Shown: in pieces, positions 8,958-17,322 of the stretch
Layout: every line of letters starts with the position of its first letter
How positions within the stretch are numbered: position 1 is the stretch's first letter
DNA from: Chlorobiota bacterium
Lineage (GTDB): Bacteria; Bacteroidota; Chlorobiia; Chlorobiales; Chlorobiaceae
Direction of reading: 5' to 3'
Assembly: GCA_016868665.1 (NCBI GenBank)
Contig: VGGK01000004.1
Coordinates: forward strand, 36,654-100,653
Length of the DNA stretch: 64,000 nt
The notes under the pieces: model-generated
Databases searched by the model: none
The model's input: only the letters and a program-made list of their open reading frames with translations
Told to the model about the DNA's origin: nothing
Translations under genes and position numbers: made by a program

Positions 8958-10295
8958 ATGCGGAACCTCCTCAGGCCCTTCCTGAGCGTCCTGCTTTTCG
9001 TCGCTGCGACGCTCCTGCCCGCTGTAATCGCGGCTGAGACCGTTCGGGAACCATTTATCCGCGCTGAGGCAACGTCAACCAATCCGTTTGCCGGTGAAGA
9101 GATCCTGCTTACCTATACCCTTTTTTTCACCGGCGATGGACCGCAGGTTTCGGATGCGTCCAATCCTTCCCTGGAAGGGTTGTGGGCCGAGGAACTCGAC
9201 CCTGGGCGATTCGTCAGAAGCCTGAAGGTTACCGTTTCGGGAGTGGTATGGCGCAGCGCCATCATCAGGCAGTTCAAGCTTTCCGCAATCCAGCCCGGAC
9301 GCCTTGTGATCGACGGATTTCGACTGAACTGCCTGATGCCGGCAACTCCGTCGGTACCGGCCGGCAGAAACCTTACGCTTTCCGCGCCTGCCGTTGTCCT
9401 GCATGCGAGAAAACTGCCGGAACCGGTTCCGGAGGGGTTCAGCGGAGCTGTGGGATCCTTTTCTTTTACCATCGGTGCCGAACCGACAACCATAAGAGCA
9501 GGAGAACCGGTAACGCTGACGGCAAGCGTAAAGGGCAAAGGAAACCTCCCCTCCATCATCGTGCCATTGCCGGAGATCTCTCCATCCGTACGCAGGAGCG
9601 CGACATCAACCGCTCTGTCTCTCGACTCTCAGAGCGAACTTTCTTCAGGCACCCACAAAACGACACTGACCATCTATCCTGAAAAGACGGGCACGCTCGA
9701 CATCCCGCCAGCACGATTCGTCTGCTTCGATCCCGCAACTGGCCGGTACCGGACGTCAGCGTCCGGCCCGATAACAGTGAGAGTGCTTCCCGTCAGGCGG
9801 ACGGAATATTCCGTATCCGAAACGGAGCAGCAATCCGGCATAACGAAAAGTCCGGCAGCAGAGGACTCGCGTATTATGCCATTCGCCGTATCGCTTGCCG
9901 CACTCATGCTTGCTCTGGGAGCGCTCTACACCGCAGGCAGAAAACTCTCTGAAATGAGACGCACGAAAATCGTGAGCGGCCGAGGAAACCCTGCAACCGG
10001 CAGCGAAAGTCCCGTTCTGCTCAGGAGCCGCCTCTACGCAGCAGTATCCGAAAGGGGAGTTGCCAGACCTGAAAGCCTGACGAAAAAAGAGCTTGCCGAC
10101 GCTCTCTACAAAGCGGGAATTTCGGCAGATACCTCCGAAAGAGTAAATCGGTTGCTCGATCTGATCGACAGGTCGCTTTACAGTCCGTTGAGGCTGAGCG
10201 AAGATGAGCTGATCGGGCTGCAGCGGGAAACCGCCGCGGTCACAAACGAACTGCGGCAACCGAAAAATCCTGCCAGGGAAGAAGGGTACAGGTAA
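8958..10295 (+). CDS. BatD-like protein
   Basis: A 445-residue exported protein: signal peptide at residues 1-27, a large beta-rich periplasmic part with immunoglobulin-like BatD repeats (for example FIRAEATSTNPFAGEEILLTY), one membrane span at about residues 312-333 and a cytoplasmic helical tail. BatD proteins act with von Willebrand-domain BatA/BatB and MoxR. It is shorter than typical BatD (about 550-600 residues). The ATG at 8958 is preferred over a TTG at 8949 because it places the signal peptide at the true N-terminus. The 3' end overlaps the convergent moeA gene by 56 bases. Confidence 0.7.
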   Translation: MRNLLRPFLSVLLFVAATLLPAVIAAETVREPFIRAEATSTNPFAGEEILLTYTLFFTGDGPQVSDASNPSLEGLWAEELDPGRFVRSLKVTVSGVVWRSAIIRQFKLSAIQPGRLVIDGFRLNCLMPATPSVPAGRNLTLSAPAVVLHARKLPEPVPEGFSGAVGSFSFTIGAEPTTIRAGEPVTLTASVKGKGNLPSIIVPLPEISPSVRRSATSTALSLDSQSELSSGTHKTTLTIYPEKTGTLDIPPARFVCFDPATGRYRTSASGPITVRVLPVRRTEYSVSETEQQSGITKSPAAEDSRIMPFAVSLAALMLALGALYTAGRKLSEMRRTKIVSGRGNPATGSESPVLLRSRLYAAVSERGVARPESLTKKELADALYKAGISADTSERVNRLLDLIDRSLYSPLRLSEDELIGLQRETAAVTNELRQPKNPAREEGYR

Positions 10296-11487
10296 CCGTC
10301 ATTCCGGGCCGAAGCGGCTCCGGAGAGGGCGGGGTGCCGATGATGGCATTCGCTCCGGCGAGCGAGGTGATCATGTGCGACTCCAGTTTCCCGCTCACCC
10401 TGCACAGAAGCTTTCCGCCCTGCTCCCGCACCGTTCCGGGAAGAAAACGGTGGCGCTTTCTGTCCGCAGGAAAGGGTTCTTCAAGCTCGGCAGTGATACC
10501 AGCCGGAACCTTCCGACCCTGCATGAGGCAGATCGCAGGAACCACATATTCGATAAAGCAGGTGATCGCCGAAACCGGATTGCCCGGAAGTGCGAACACA
10601 GGACGGCCGTCGCCTGTCAGGCCGAAATAGAGCGGTTTTCCCGGTTTCTGCGCTACCCTCCAGAATCGGGGAGTCACTCCGGCTTCGCGAAGCAGTTCCT
10701 GCACATAGTCGTATTCGCCCGTCGAAATCCCTCCCGCGGTAATGAGCATATCGCTGTCGGCAAGGGCATGAAAGATTGTGTTCCGCAGCGCGTCGCGATC
10801 ATCGGGTGCATGCAGCGTCATCGCAGGCTCGATTCCCCATGCGCGCAGGAGCGCTTCCATCATGCTGCGGTTGCAGTTGTAGATTTCGGCATCTCCTTCG
10901 AGGGTTTCTCCGGGAAGCCGTAGTTCGCTGCCTACCGTGACCAGGACGATCTTCGGCAGATCGAACGCCATTGTCCCGCCGATACCGAATGCGGCGAGCA
11001 CGGAAATCTCTCCCGGCGTCAGCACGGTGCCCCGCTGAAGCAATGATGCTCCACGGGCAATCTCTTCTCCAGCATAACGGATATTTGCGCCTTTTTTCGG
11101 CACGGAAAAGATCGAAACCTCGCTGGTGCCGAATCCGCTGGTCTGTTCGAACGGAATGACCGTATCGGCCCCATCCGGCATGGGCGCTCCGGTCATGATC
11201 TGCGCGCAGGTTCCCTGCCGCACCTTTTCAACCGGTACAGCCCCGGCGGCAACTTCCGCGATTACCTGCAGGATTACCGGCGTTTCGGACGAGGCTGCAG
11301 CAATATCGGCATGACGCAGCGCGAATCCATCCATAGCGGAATTGGTGAAACGCGGCATCGGAAATGGTGCGGACAGTTCCTCTGCAAGCACCCTGCCCTG
11401 AAGGAGGGAAAGCGGCTGGTAGTGAGCCGGCAGCACGGAAACCGATTCCCTGATGATCATGCGGGCATCTGCTACGGAAATCATCAT
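10240..11487 (-). CDS. moeA: Molybdopterin molybdenumtransferase MoeA
   Basis: MoeA inserts molybdate into adenylylated molybdopterin in the last step of Mo cofactor assembly. The 415-residue length is normal. Visible signatures are PRFTNSAMDGFALR near residue 43, IMTGAPMPDGADTVIP near 94, the catalytic-domain segments ITAGGISTGEYDY near 252 and FALPGNPVSA near 301. The ATG overlaps the stop of moaCB in an ATGA, showing translational coupling. The tail overlaps batD on the opposite strand. Confidence 0.95.
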   Translation of the reverse strand: MMISVADARMIIRESVSVLPAHYQPLSLLQGRVLAEELSAPFPMPRFTNSAMDGFALRHADIAAASSETPVILQVIAEVAAGAVPVEKVRQGTCAQIMTGAPMPDGADTVIPFEQTSGFGTSEVSIFSVPKKGANIRYAGEEIARGASLLQRGTVLTPGEISVLAAFGIGGTMAFDLPKIVLVTVGSELRLPGETLEGDAEIYNCNRSMMEALLRAWGIEPAMTLHAPDDRDALRNTIFHALADSDMLITAGGISTGEYDYVQELLREAGVTPRFWRVAQKPGKPLYFGLTGDGRPVFALPGNPVSAITCFIEYVVPAICLMQGRKVPAGITAELEEPFPADRKRHRFLPGTVREQGGKLLCRVSGKLESHMITSLAGANAIIGTPPSPEPLRPGMTVTCTLLPWQDFSVAAVRL

Positions 11488-12425
11488 GCGTGGCCCTCCC
11501 CTTTCAGCATGGAAAAAGCATGAAACACTGCCGGAACCAGCACTTCGAGCGCATCCGCTGCAGCTCCCGGACTTCCCGGAAGGCAGACGAGCAGCGAGTC
11601 GCCTATCGTACCTGCGGCAAGCCGCGAAAGCATGGCCGTTTTCGTTTTCCCCTGACCCCAGTTGAAAAGCGCCTGTTCGATACCGGGAAGCTTTCGCGTG
11701 AATTTCGGCTGCAGCGCTTCAACCGTCACATCGCGAGGGCCGAGACCGGTTCCTCCTGACGTTACGATCAGTTCGACGCCTCCTGCGACCCACTCGTCTA
11801 TGACAGCCTCGATCTCCTCCCTGCTGTCCGGAACGATCCGCAGTTCTTCAACCGGGCATCCGGCAGCTTCGAACCCTTCGCGCAAGAGCATCCCCGACCG
11901 GTCAAGCCCTTTGCCTGCAGCAATGGAGTCGGAAAGCACGAGAATCGAGGTTCTCGGCCTGTACTCCGCGGCATGCTGCTTTTTTCCGCCGGTTTTGGCA
12001 TCGAGCCGTATTGAGCCGATCTCCATGGTGGTATCGACGGCCTTGCACATATCGTAGATTGTCAGCGCGGCAACGGAAACCGCCGTGAGCGCCTCCATCT
12101 CGACGCCGGTGGCCTCTCTCGTTTTCACTGCGGCCGTTATGGCAATCCGATCGTCGTGCATGGTAAAGGAGATTTCCACCCAGGAAAGGTTGAGCTGGTG
12201 GCAGAGCGGAATGAGATGGGCGGTCTGCTTTGCCGCCTGGATGCCGGCGATCTTCGCGGCCGTAAGCACATTGCCTTTGGGAATTGAGTCCTCACGAAGA
12301 AGGCGCAGCGTTTCATGCTGCATGGAGATGCTTCCCGATGCAGATGCGGTACGCATGGTGCCTGGTTTACGGGAAACGTCTACCATGGCGATATTGCCTC
12401 GCTCGTCGAGATGGCTGAATTCCAT
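11484..12425 (-). CDS. MoaC-MoaB (MogA-like) fusion protein for molybdenum cofactor synthesis
   Basis: A 313-residue fusion. Residues 1-155 are MoaC (cyclic pyranopterin monophosphate synthase), with LIPLCHQLNLSWVEI, VKTREATGVEMEALTAVSVA and the DMCKAVD active-site segment. Residues 160-313 are a MoaB/MogA-type molybdopterin adenylyltransferase, with ILVLSDS, the TSGGTGLGPRDVTVEA substrate-binding motif and LPGSPGAAADALE. One chain thus covers an early and a late step of the pathway, and moeA follows by a 4-base overlap. Comparable moaC-moaB fusions occur in other bacteria. The start ATG lies in an MEFSHLDERGNIAMVDVS context, normal for MoaC. Confidence 0.93.
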   Translation of the reverse strand: MEFSHLDERGNIAMVDVSRKPGTMRTASASGSISMQHETLRLLREDSIPKGNVLTAAKIAGIQAAKQTAHLIPLCHQLNLSWVEISFTMHDDRIAITAAVKTREATGVEMEALTAVSVAALTIYDMCKAVDTTMEIGSIRLDAKTGGKKQHAAEYRPRTSILVLSDSIAAGKGLDRSGMLLREGFEAAGCPVEELRIVPDSREEIEAVIDEWVAGGVELIVTSGGTGLGPRDVTVEALQPKFTRKLPGIEQALFNWGQGKTKTAMLSRLAAGTIGDSLLVCLPGSPGAAADALEVLVPAVFHAFSMLKGEGHA

Positions 12426-12452
12426 AGAATTGTTCTTTTCGGGTACCGGAGT

Positions 12453-13280
12453 TTATGCGTTCAGCCCGGGAAGCCTCAGCGCCAGTTCGGGATGATCGGT
12501 GATGATGCCGTCAGCCCCCATACGCTTCATGGCGAGCATATCTTCGACGCGGTTGACCGTCCAGGGAATCACGAGCGACCCCATGGCGTGCAGGGCGTCG
12601 ACCATTTCAGGGCTCAAAACTTCAAAATACGGATTCACATAGGCAGGAACAAAACCGGGCTCCCAGGGGAAGGGATCGAAATGCGAAAAATCATCTGCAA
12701 GAAGTCCGAAAACAAGATCGGGAGAACGCCTCCAGACCTCTGTAAGCAGCCTCCTGTCAAAAGACTGTACCCGAACTCTCGATGCCGCCGCACAGAAATC
12801 GATCAGTTCCGAAACGATGTCCGCGTAAGGCCCGGGACCGGGATGCAGCCGTCCGTCGCCTTCAGGCCATGATTTCAGTTCGATATTGAATATAACCGGC
12901 GGCAATGTATCATCATGCCTGACGGCATCGATTTGCTGAAGGACGTTGGAGAGCAGCGGCCTGACGGCAGGAACCGCCCTCTGTAACGGAAACGATGGAT
13001 CCGCCATGCCGCAGTCGAACTGCGCGATCTCGTCGTAGTCCATCCGGTAGATCAGGCGACGCTCCTTTCCGGAGCGCCCGGGCTGTTTGCCGTCGGGATC
13101 CGGGCATAAAGACCCGCCTATCCATGGATCGTGAGAAACCACAAGACGATTGTCCCGGGAAACGACAACATCGAGTTCGATAACCCTGATGCCGAGATCG
13201 ACCGCTCCCTGGAAAGCTGGAATGGTGTTTTCCGGGAATAAAGCCCGCGCTCCCCTGTGTGCCTGTATTTCAAACTGCAT
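12453..13280 (-). CDS. Glycerophosphodiester phosphodiesterase family protein
   Basis: A 275-residue GDPD TIM-barrel protein. The N-terminal AHRGARALFPENT motif carries the catalytic His and Arg and is followed by the metal-binding IELDVVVSRDNRLVVSHDP, with the second catalytic His. The C-terminal VNRVEDMLAMKRMGADGIITDHP is also typical. The family hydrolyses glycerophosphodiesters to glycerol-3-phosphate and an alcohol. No signal peptide is seen, so it is probably cytosolic. It lies upstream of the moaCB-moeA pair, with 27 bases between. Confidence 0.93.
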   Translation of the reverse strand: MQFEIQAHRGARALFPENTIPAFQGAVDLGIRVIELDVVVSRDNRLVVSHDPWIGGSLCPDPDGKQPGRSGKERRLIYRMDYDEIAQFDCGMADPSFPLQRAVPAVRPLLSNVLQQIDAVRHDDTLPPVIFNIELKSWPEGDGRLHPGPGPYADIVSELIDFCAAASRVRVQSFDRRLLTEVWRRSPDLVFGLLADDFSHFDPFPWEPGFVPAYVNPYFEVLSPEMVDALHAMGSLVIPWTVNRVEDMLAMKRMGADGIITDHPELALRLPGLNA

Positions 13281-13346
13281 TGGGTAAAAAATTGTGTTTC
13301 AGGCCTGGAAAGCAAAAGCCGGCCGGAAGACCGGAATGATCGAGCC

Positions 13347-13655
13347 TCAGGAACCGCGTTTGCCGGGAGTAAACCTTGCGGGCTTTGACGGCGGCTTTCC
13401 TGTCGATTTTCTCTTCTGGACTTTGTTGCCTCGCGAAGCTTTTGGCGTGACAGGCGATTGAAGACTGTTGTAGCCGGGAGAATCGGATGTTTTCTTGCTG
13501 CGGTTCTTGTTGAACCTGTTTTTACGATACTTTTTTTCCAGGTCTGCGTAAGGACTTGGCGGATCGGGTGAGGTATTGGGGTTATTAAAGTTCGGCTCGT
13601 CGATCACCTCATCAACATCATCCAAAACCACGTCGGGATGAACTGTTTTATGCAA
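13347..13655 (-). CDS. Basic, low-complexity hypothetical protein
   Basis: A 102-residue protein with an acidic N-terminus (HPDVVLDDVDEVIDEP) and a long Lys/Arg/Ser/Pro-rich remainder, probably disordered. No family is recognised. The charge asymmetry, acidic head and strongly basic tail, could fit nucleic-acid binding, but this is inference. No ribosome binding site is seen upstream of the ATG. The gap on both sides is free of better candidates. Confidence 0.4.
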   Translation of the reverse strand: MHKTVHPDVVLDDVDEVIDEPNFNNPNTSPDPPSPYADLEKKYRKNRFNKNRSKKTSDSPGYNSLQSPVTPKASRGNKVQKRKSTGKPPSKPARFTPGKRGS

Positions 13656-13918
13656 AATAATTCAATTTATGTTCAGAAAACCGGGAGCAAGCAATTGTTA
13701 CCACCCTGGAACGCTTCGAAGGGGACTCTAATTTAAAACTTTATCGATAAAAAACAACAGACTCCCTAAAGAAGCCGACATGGGCGGTTTTCGTTGGTTG
13801 TTGTCAGGAGAAGTCGTAAATTTCAAAGAATTTACCATTAAGTACAAATTCAGGGAACCTCGATTGACAGGCCAAGTAAAGCCTTCAAAAAAGAAACCCT
13901 CTCAAACCGGAGCCCGTT

Positions 13919-14089
13919 ATGGACATTCGTCGCTGGATTCTTGCATTCATCCTTCCCCCCGCAGCCGTCATGAACAAAGAGGCCGGAACCATCATGCTTA
14001 CCGGTATTCTTACACTTCTCGGATGGGTACCCGGCGTTGCCGCGGCTGTGATCATGCTCGTACAGGAAAAGATGCAGGCAAGAGCCTGA
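13919..14089 (+). CDS. YqaE/Pmp3-family small membrane protein
   Basis: A 56-residue hydrophobic peptide with two membrane segments (about residues 6-18 and 26-49). The proline pair in ILAFILPPAAV, the small-residue turn and LTLLGWVPGVAAAVIML are the hallmark of the YqaE/Pmp3 (UPF0057) family, found in bacteria, yeast and plants and linked there to membrane potential and salt stress. The start is the ATG at 13919 and the stop is TGA at 14087-14089. It stands alone before mobBA on the same strand. Confidence 0.85.
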   Translation: MDIRRWILAFILPPAAVMNKEAGTIMLTGILTLLGWVPGVAAAVIMLVQEKMQARA

Positions 14090-14186
14090 GATCGGAACCG
14101 GTTACAATAATCCGAATCCGGATAACCCGGCAAAACGTTCCCCGGAGTCTCAAGCGAGATCAGACGATCGGCGTTAATACCAGTTC

Positions 14187-15308
14187 ATGCTTTTTCATCC
14201 ATATGAAATAGCGTTTTCCGGTTTTTCCGGAACCGGAAAAACGACGCTGGCCGCAGCTGTCGCAAAACATCTTTCTGAACGTTTTGCCGTAGGCTGCTAC
14301 AAGCACGGATGTCACCGGTTCGATATGGATCGGAAGGGCAAGGACTCGTTCATATTCAGAGCTGCCGGAGCGGAAACCGTCATGATTTCCGATCCGGTCA
14401 AAAAAGCCGTCATTTCCGGATCAGCCTCGGGCGATATTTCGGAGAGCCGGATATTCCGTTCATGCGATCTGCTCATCGTGGAAGGTCTCAAGGAACTGCC
14501 TCTTCCGAAACTGCTTATGGTCGACAGGAACAGAAAAATCCTTGACCTGCTCGAACCGGGCGGCATACCCGAGGTCGTCGCACTCGTGGAAACCGGAGAT
14601 GAGCCGAAGGAACTCGAAAAGCGGTTCGAATTGCCTGTTTTTCAACGCGACGATGTCGCTACCATTACCGCATTCATCGAATCCCGCTTCGGAGCAACAG
14701 CTGCGGCGACTCCTCTCTCCGGCCTTATTCTTGCAGGCGGCAGAAGTGCGAGAATGGGCACAGACAAAGCACTTCTCTGCTACCACCAGGATAATCAGCT
14801 CATGCATACCGCAAACCTGCTCCGGCGCTACTGCAATGAGGTGTTCGTCTCATGCCGTCCCGATCAGGAATACCGATATGTCGATCATGGATTGCCGGTA
14901 ATCACCGACCGGTATCTCGAAACAGGACCCCTCGGCGGCCTGCTCTCGGCGCAGCGCCTGTATCCGGAGCGGGCATGGCTGACCGCAGCATGCGACATGC
15001 CGTTTATCGAGACCGGTCTGCTCGACACCCTCGTCGACAACAGGATGCCTCTGCGCTTCGCAACAGCCTTCCGTGATGCTGAAACCCTGCGTTACGAACC
15101 GCTCCTGGCCTGCTACGAGCCGAAATCACATCAGGAACTTCTCGCGCGACATGCAGAAGGAAACAGTTCTCTGCACTCCTTTCTTGCCGGATCACGAACG
15201 GGCGACATTATTCTGCCCGACATCGGTCCTCTCCGTAATATCAACGATCCCGCGGCAGCAGGGAAAGCTCGCAACGCTTGCCGCATGTCCACAAAAGAAC
15301 CGACATGA
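14187..15308 (+). CDS. MobB-MobA fusion protein
   Basis: A 373-residue fusion. Residues 1-170 are a MobB-type GTP-binding domain (P-loop GFSGTGKT at 12-19, then YKHGCHRFDMDRKGKDS). From about residue 178 it is MobA, molybdenum cofactor guanylyltransferase, with the nucleotide-binding signature LILAGGRSARMGTDKALL, then ETGPLGGLLSA and AACDMPFI. MobA adds GMP to Mo-molybdopterin to form the guanine dinucleotide cofactor, so DMSO-reductase-family enzymes probably exist in this organism. The stop overlaps the next start as ATGA, which couples a universal stress protein to it. Confidence 0.92.
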   Translation: MLFHPYEIAFSGFSGTGKTTLAAAVAKHLSERFAVGCYKHGCHRFDMDRKGKDSFIFRAAGAETVMISDPVKKAVISGSASGDISESRIFRSCDLLIVEGLKELPLPKLLMVDRNRKILDLLEPGGIPEVVALVETGDEPKELEKRFELPVFQRDDVATITAFIESRFGATAAATPLSGLILAGGRSARMGTDKALLCYHQDNQLMHTANLLRRYCNEVFVSCRPDQEYRYVDHGLPVITDRYLETGPLGGLLSAQRLYPERAWLTAACDMPFIETGLLDTLVDNRMPLRFATAFRDAETLRYEPLLACYEPKSHQELLARHAEGNSSLHSFLAGSRTGDIILPDIGPLRNINDPAAAGKARNACRMSTKEPT

Positions 15309-15757
15309 ACATTCTTGCCGCAATCGATTTTTCCGGCGTCACGGACGATGTCGTCCAGAAAACGCGTACGCTTGCCTCCGCGCTTCATGCAAAAGTGTTT
15401 CTGCTCCACGCCATAGCCCCGGCGACTCCTGTTTTCGATATTGATACAAACATCGATGCCTGGACGCCGGTAGCAAAGATTGCGGAATCCGACCGTCCGG
15501 AACTTCCTGCATACGACCGCCTGCTTGAAATCGCCAGAGAACTGCAGAACGCCGATCTTGACGTATCGGTAAGCATAGCCCATAACAATGAGGCCGATGC
15601 CATTATCGAGGCCGCAGTAACATCCTGCGCCGACCTGATCATCCTTGGTTCTCACGGCCATGGCGCGCTGTACCATCTGCTTGTCGGCAGCGTCTCCGAA
15701 GGAGTGGTACGAAAAGCCTCATGCCCTGTCGTCATCGTCCCCGCACGGAAGCAATGA
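15305..15757 (+). CDS. Universal stress protein, single UspA domain
   Basis: A 150-residue UspA-domain protein. It begins MNILAAIDFSGVTDDV and ends with the ATP-binding signature ILGSHGHGALYHLLVGSVSEGVVRKASCPVVIV, which includes the G-x2-G-x9-G(S/T) nucleotide loop. The start at 15305 overlaps the mobBA stop by four bases; an in-frame ATG upstream would add nine non-homologous residues and is rejected. The 3' end overlaps the convergent znuB gene by 26 bases. Confidence 0.9.
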   Translation: MNILAAIDFSGVTDDVVQKTRTLASALHAKVFLLHAIAPATPVFDIDTNIDAWTPVAKIAESDRPELPAYDRLLEIARELQNADLDVSVSIAHNNEADAIIEAAVTSCADLIILGSHGHGALYHLLVGSVSEGVVRKASCPVVIVPARKQ

Positions 15758-16553
15758 CGAATCTCGCCATATGGACAAGCAGAAAGACTGACCCGGCAAG
15801 CACGATAATGGCAGCGCCCGAAGCAAGATCGAGCTGGTAGGAAATCCACAGACCTGCAAGACTGAAAAGCGCCGAAAGTATCGTGGCAAGCAGCATCATT
15901 GCACCGAGGCTTCGGCTGAAAAGCCGTGCTATAGCCGCAGGGATGGTCAGCAGCGCGATAACGAGCACAATCCCGACAACCCTCATGAGAATGACGACCG
16001 TCAGCGCGATAAGACAGAGCAGGAGAAGATAGAACAGAGTGGTTTTCACTCCCGATACCTCTGCATATTCCTCATCGAAGGAAATAGCAAGAAACTCCTT
16101 GCTGAAAAGCCAGGTCAAAGCGGCAATGCAAAGATCGAGGATGAAGATCATCCGGAGATCGTCAGCCGGCACCGTCAGGATATTGCCGAACAGGTAGCTG
16201 AAAAGATTCGGAGCATATCCCGGCGTAAGGCCGATAAGAATGACGCCCGCAGCCATGCCGACAGCCCAGAATGCTCCGATTGCGGTATCTTCGGCCACCC
16301 TTGCTTTCCGGCTGAGCAGGCCGATGGCGACCGCCGCGAAAAGGCTGAAGGGAATCACGCCGAAAAGAGGATTGATGCCGAGATAGTAGCCGAGCCCTAT
16401 GCCGCCGAAGGCCGTATGGGCAATGCCCCCGCTGATGAATCCGATTTTATTCACCACCACGTAACTGCCTATGATACCGCATGCTATGCTGGCGAGCAGT
16501 GACGCGAACACTGCGTTGCGCAAAAACTCGTATGCGAAGAGATCGGTAACCAT
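15732..16553 (-). CDS. znuB: Zinc/manganese ABC transporter permease ZnuB
   Basis: A 273-residue ABC-3 family permease with about eight hydrophobic segments, beginning MVTDLFAYEFLRNAVFASLLASIACGI. It contains the typical GGIAHTAFGGIGLGYYLG and TIGAFWAVGMAAGV-like segments. The ATG at 16553 is chosen because a longer frame would add 51 non-homologous residues that overlap znuC. It is the last gene of the zur-znuA-znuC-znuB operon, starting 4 bases after the znuC stop. Together the products import Zn2+. Confidence 0.92.
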   Translation of the reverse strand: MVTDLFAYEFLRNAVFASLLASIACGIIGSYVVVNKIGFISGGIAHTAFGGIGLGYYLGINPLFGVIPFSLFAAVAIGLLSRKARVAEDTAIGAFWAVGMAAGVILIGLTPGYAPNLFSYLFGNILTVPADDLRMIFILDLCIAALTWLFSKEFLAISFDEEYAEVSGVKTTLFYLLLLCLIALTVVILMRVVGIVLVIALLTIPAAIARLFSRSLGAMMLLATILSALFSLAGLWISYQLDLASGAAIIVLAGSVFLLVHMARFVIASVRGR

Positions 16554-16557
16554 GGAA

Positions 16558-17322
16558 TCAGGATTTTGAGGTTGGCTTCCGGCCCCTGTCGGCATGATGC
16601 ACAAGCAGGTCGACCTTGTAGGGATAGGCCTGCTCGATAGCCTGGCCGTCTGGACGTGAGGAGGGAGCCTCACGCTGCACCATGCCGCAGTTAAGGCAGA
16701 GCACACGGCTGACGAAACGGCTGACCGTCCCGGTATCGTGCGTAACCAGCAGGATGGTCATGCTTTTTCGCAGACGATCAAGCAGATCGTAGATTGTTGT
16801 TTTCATCTCAGGATCGACGCTCGCCGTCGGCTCATCGAGCAGCAGCAGTTCGGGTTTTCCGGCAAGCGCCCGGGCAATAAGCGTTCTCTGCAGCTCACCT
16901 CCCGAAAGTGCGCCTATCCTTCGGTTCGCAAGCGAAGAGAGTCCGACCGTGCGCAGCGCTTCTCCTGCGGCTTCCCGATCGGCCTTGCTGTAACGCTGAA
17001 AGGGTGTTTTCAGCGCAATGCGCCCCATCAGCACGGCATCCATCACGCCGAGAGGAAAATCGCGGTCGAAAAACAGCCGCTGCGGCACATACCCTGTTCT
17101 GCCCGGAGAATTCCCCGGTTGGGCCCCGAACACGCTGACGCTGCCGGATGAAGGCTTCTGCAAGCCAAGCAGCACCCTCAGCAGGGTAGTTTTTCCTCCG
17201 CCGTTCGGACCGACAACTGCAAGAAACTCACCTTCATCTACTGAAAAAGAGAGATCTCTCAGCACGGCTGCTCCGCCAAGCTCGACACAAAGACCTTCGC
17301 AGCGGATGACTTCATGGTTCAT
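16558..17322 (-). CDS. znuC: Zinc ABC transporter ATP-binding protein ZnuC
   Basis: A 254-residue ABC ATPase with Walker A GPNGGGKTTLL (about residues 37-47), signature LSGGELQRTLIARALA, Walker B ELLLLDEPTASVD and the switch His in LLVTHDTG. The C-terminal part ends in a Cys- and His-containing tail (VLCLNCGMVQRE, LLVHHADRGR), common in zinc-specific members. It overlaps the znuA stop by four bases. Confidence 0.92.
   Translation of the reverse strand: MNHEVIRCEGLCVELGGAAVLRDLSFSVDEGEFLAVVGPNGGGKTTLLRVLLGLQKPSSGSVSVFGAQPGNSPGRTGYVPQRLFFDRDFPLGVMDAVLMGRIALKTPFQRYSKADREAAGEALRTVGLSSLANRRIGALSGGELQRTLIARALAGKPELLLLDEPTASVDPEMKTTIYDLLDRLRKSMTILLVTHDTGTVSRFVSRVLCLNCGMVQREAPSSRPDGQAIEQAYPYKVDLLVHHADRGRKPTSKS

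Noticed and set aside
13780..14211. A 143-residue plus-strand frame
   Set aside because: It covers the YqaE-type peptide in another frame and has no recognisable domain; the short frame has a clear family signature.
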